Positions 4,529 to 5,913 of a stretch of DNA of 5,913 nt are shown here, piece by piece (position 1 is the stretch's first letter; each line of letters opens with the position of its first letter). The position numbers were made by a program, and so were the translations under genes. A model generated the notes under the pieces. That model did no database searches and had not been told where the DNA came from. It worked only from the letters and a program-made list of their open reading frames with translations. Source of the stretch: an uncultured Oscillospiraceae bacterium (GTDB lineage Bacteria > Bacillota > Clostridia > Oscillospirales > Oscillospiraceae); the NCBI GenBank assembly GCA_947628975.1, contig CANRBW010000102.1:1-5913 (forward strand), in the 5' to 3' direction.

Positions 4529-5913
4529 ATGGCTGAGGAAAACCTGTATACCTTTGAAAATGAGGCGTATCGCCGGACCTATTGGCACACCTGCTCCCAC
4601 ATCATGGCCCAGGCGGTGAAGCGCCTCTGGCCGGAGGTGAAGCTGGCCATCGGCCCGGCCATCGACGAGGGCTGGTACTACGACATGGACGCCCCCTTCG
4701 CCTTCACCCCCGAGCACCTGGAGCAGATCGAGGCGGAGATGCGGAAGATCTGCAAGGAGAAGCTGCCCCTGGAGCGGTTCGAGCTGCCCAGGGACGAGGC
4801 GCTGGGGCTGATGGAGGACAAGGGCGAGCCCTACAAGGTGGAGCTCATCCACGACCTCCCGGAGGGAGAGGTCATCTCCTTCTACAAGCAGGGGGAGTTC
4901 ACCGACCTCTGCGCCGGGCCCCATCTGGACTCCACCGGCCGGGTGAAGGGCAACGCCCTGAAACTCACCGCCTGCAACGCCGCCTATTGGCGGGGGGACT
5001 CCAACCGCCAGACCCTCCAGCGCATCTACGGCGTGGCCTTCCCCAAGAAGGAGGAGCTGGACGCCTACCTGGAGCGCATCGAGGAGGCCAAGCGCCGGGA
5101 CCACCGGAAGCTGGGCAAGGAGCTGGGCCTGTTTATGCTCCGGGACGAGGGCCCCGGCTTCCCCTTCTTCCTGCCCAAGGGGATGGTGCTGCGCAACACC
5201 CTGCTGGACTACTGGCACCGGGTCCACAAGAAGTACGGCTACCAGGAGATCTCCACCCCCATCATGCTCAACCGCCAGCTGTGGGAGCGCTCCGGCCACT
5301 GGGACCACTACAAGAACAATATGTACACCACCGTCATCGACGACACCGACTTCGCCGTCAAGCCCATGAATTGCCCCGGCGGGATGCTGGTCTATCAGAG
5401 CGAGCCCCACTCCTACCGGGAGCTGCCCCTGCGGATGGCCGAGCTGGGCCTGGTCCACCGCCACGAGCTCTCCGGCGCGCTCCACGGCCTGTTCCGGGTG
5501 CGCTGTTTCACCCAGGACGACGCCCACGTCTTTATGACCCGGGACCAGATGAAGGACGTGATCCAGGAGACGGTGCGGCTCTTTGACGAGGTGTACTCCA
5601 CCTTCGGCCTGAGCTACACCATCGAGCTGTCCACCATGCCGGAGGACCACATCGGCACGGTGGAGGAGTGGGAGCGCAACCAGGACATCCTGAAGGCCGC
5701 CATCACCGACATGGGCAAGGACTTCGTGGTCAACGAGGGGGACGGCGCCTTCTACGGCCCCAAGCTGGACTTCCACCTGGCCGACTCCCTGGGCCGGACC
5801 TGGCAGTGCGGCACCATCCAGCTGGACAGCCAGCTGCCCGAGCGGTTCGAGCTGGAGTACACCGGCGAGGACGGCCAGAAGCACCGCCCCGTGATGATCC
5901 ACCGCGTCGTGCT
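4529..5913 (+). CDS. thrS: Threonine-tRNA ligase, form lacking the N-terminal TGS domain (3' end outside window)
   Basis: This enzyme charges tRNA-Thr with threonine in the cytosol. The first 461 codons are present and the gene runs off the right edge. The start ATG has AAGGAGGG 8 nt upstream. Translation opens directly with the editing (N2) domain: HTCSH with His20 and His24, and CAGPH with Cys128 and His132, corresponding to the HxxxH and CxxxH residues of the editing site. The class II catalytic core follows, with RDHRKLGKELGLF near 190-202, the expected zinc ligands Cys282 (NCPGG), His333 (DDAH) and His458 (MIHR), and motif 2 HRHELSGALHGLFRVRCFTQ at 310-329. Motif 3 and the anticodon-binding domain should lie beyond the window. 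Compared with Escherichia coli ThrS the protein begins about 55 residues later, so the TGS domain is absent. The strong promoter and RBS directly before this ATG show this is the true start. Confidence 0.97.
   Translation, partial: MAEENLYTFENEAYRRTYWHTCSHIMAQAVKRLWPEVKLAIGPAIDEGWYYDMDAPFAFTPEHLEQIEAEMRKICKEKLPLERFELPRDEALGLMEDKGEPYKVELIHDLPEGEVISFYKQGEFTDLCAGPHLDSTGRVKGNALKLTACNAAYWRGDSNRQTLQRIYGVAFPKKEELDAYLERIEEAKRRDHRKLGKELGLFMLRDEGPGFPFFLPKGMVLRNTLLDYWHRVHKKYGYQEISTPIMLNRQLWERSGHWDHYKNNMYTTVIDDTDFAVKPMNCPGGMLVYQSEPHSYRELPLRMAELGLVHRHELSGALHGLFRVRCFTQDDAHVFMTRDQMKDVIQETVRLFDEVYSTFGLSYTIELSTMPEDHIGTVEEWERNQDILKAAITDMGKDFVVNEGDGAFYGPKLDFHLADSLGRTWQCGTIQLDSQLPERFELEYTGEDGQKHRPVMIHRVV

Noticed and set aside
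4277..5902. A 541-codon minus-strand frame opposite thrS
   Set aside because: It is antisense to thrS and ends in translated repeat sequence. Its Val/Leu/Gly/Gln/His-rich composition is that of a shadow frame.

Overview
The window looks like a piece of chromosome from a GC-rich clostridial (Firmicutes) gut-type bacterium, probably of the Oscillospiraceae group (Flavonifractor, Oscillibacter or Lawsonibacter-like). That placement is an inference. It rests on the type of LepA and ThrS, the strong AGGAGG ribosome binding sites, the sigma-A style promoter and the roughly two-thirds GC coding DNA. Two housekeeping translation genes anchor the window: a complete lepA (elongation factor 4) on the minus strand and the first 461 codons of thrS (threonyl-tRNA synthetase) on the plus strand. 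They are divergent and about 1.9 kb apart. A third gene, of which only the first 29 codons are present, leaves the window at the left edge on the minus strand.

Layout from left to right: bases 1-87 hold the N-terminus of an unidentified membrane-anchored protein. Bases 147-184 form a perfect 17-bp hairpin. Bases 251-803 are a repeat tract (array A) running up to the lepA stop codon. Bases 804-2612 are lepA, followed by a leader hairpin and a possible promoter at 2629-2681. Bases about 2705-2945 are a second tract of the same repeat family in the opposite orientation (array B). Bases 2946-4290 hold no recognisable conserved gene: first an intergenic stretch with a long A/T-rich hairpin, then a distinctly AT-richer island (46% GC by count over 3481-4080). 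The island carries a candidate small membrane protein gene, what looks like decayed minus-strand coding sequence, and a candidate short secreted-protein ORF with its own promoter. Bases 4293-4455 are a third tract (array C). It stops just upstream of a full-consensus promoter that drives thrS from 4529 to the end of the window.

The most unusual structure is the repeat family. Its unit of about 32-33 bp is built around CAGCAG, CGCCTA and TTGCAAG. Arrays A and B bracket lepA in mirror-image orientation and end in a 55-bp inverted repeat with 54 of 55 matches (269-323 and 2891-2945). Inside array A the short units are organised into three copies of a 115-bp higher-order module. All three arrays read CAGCAG to TTGCAAG toward the adjacent housekeeping gene. 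What this family does cannot be told from the sequence.
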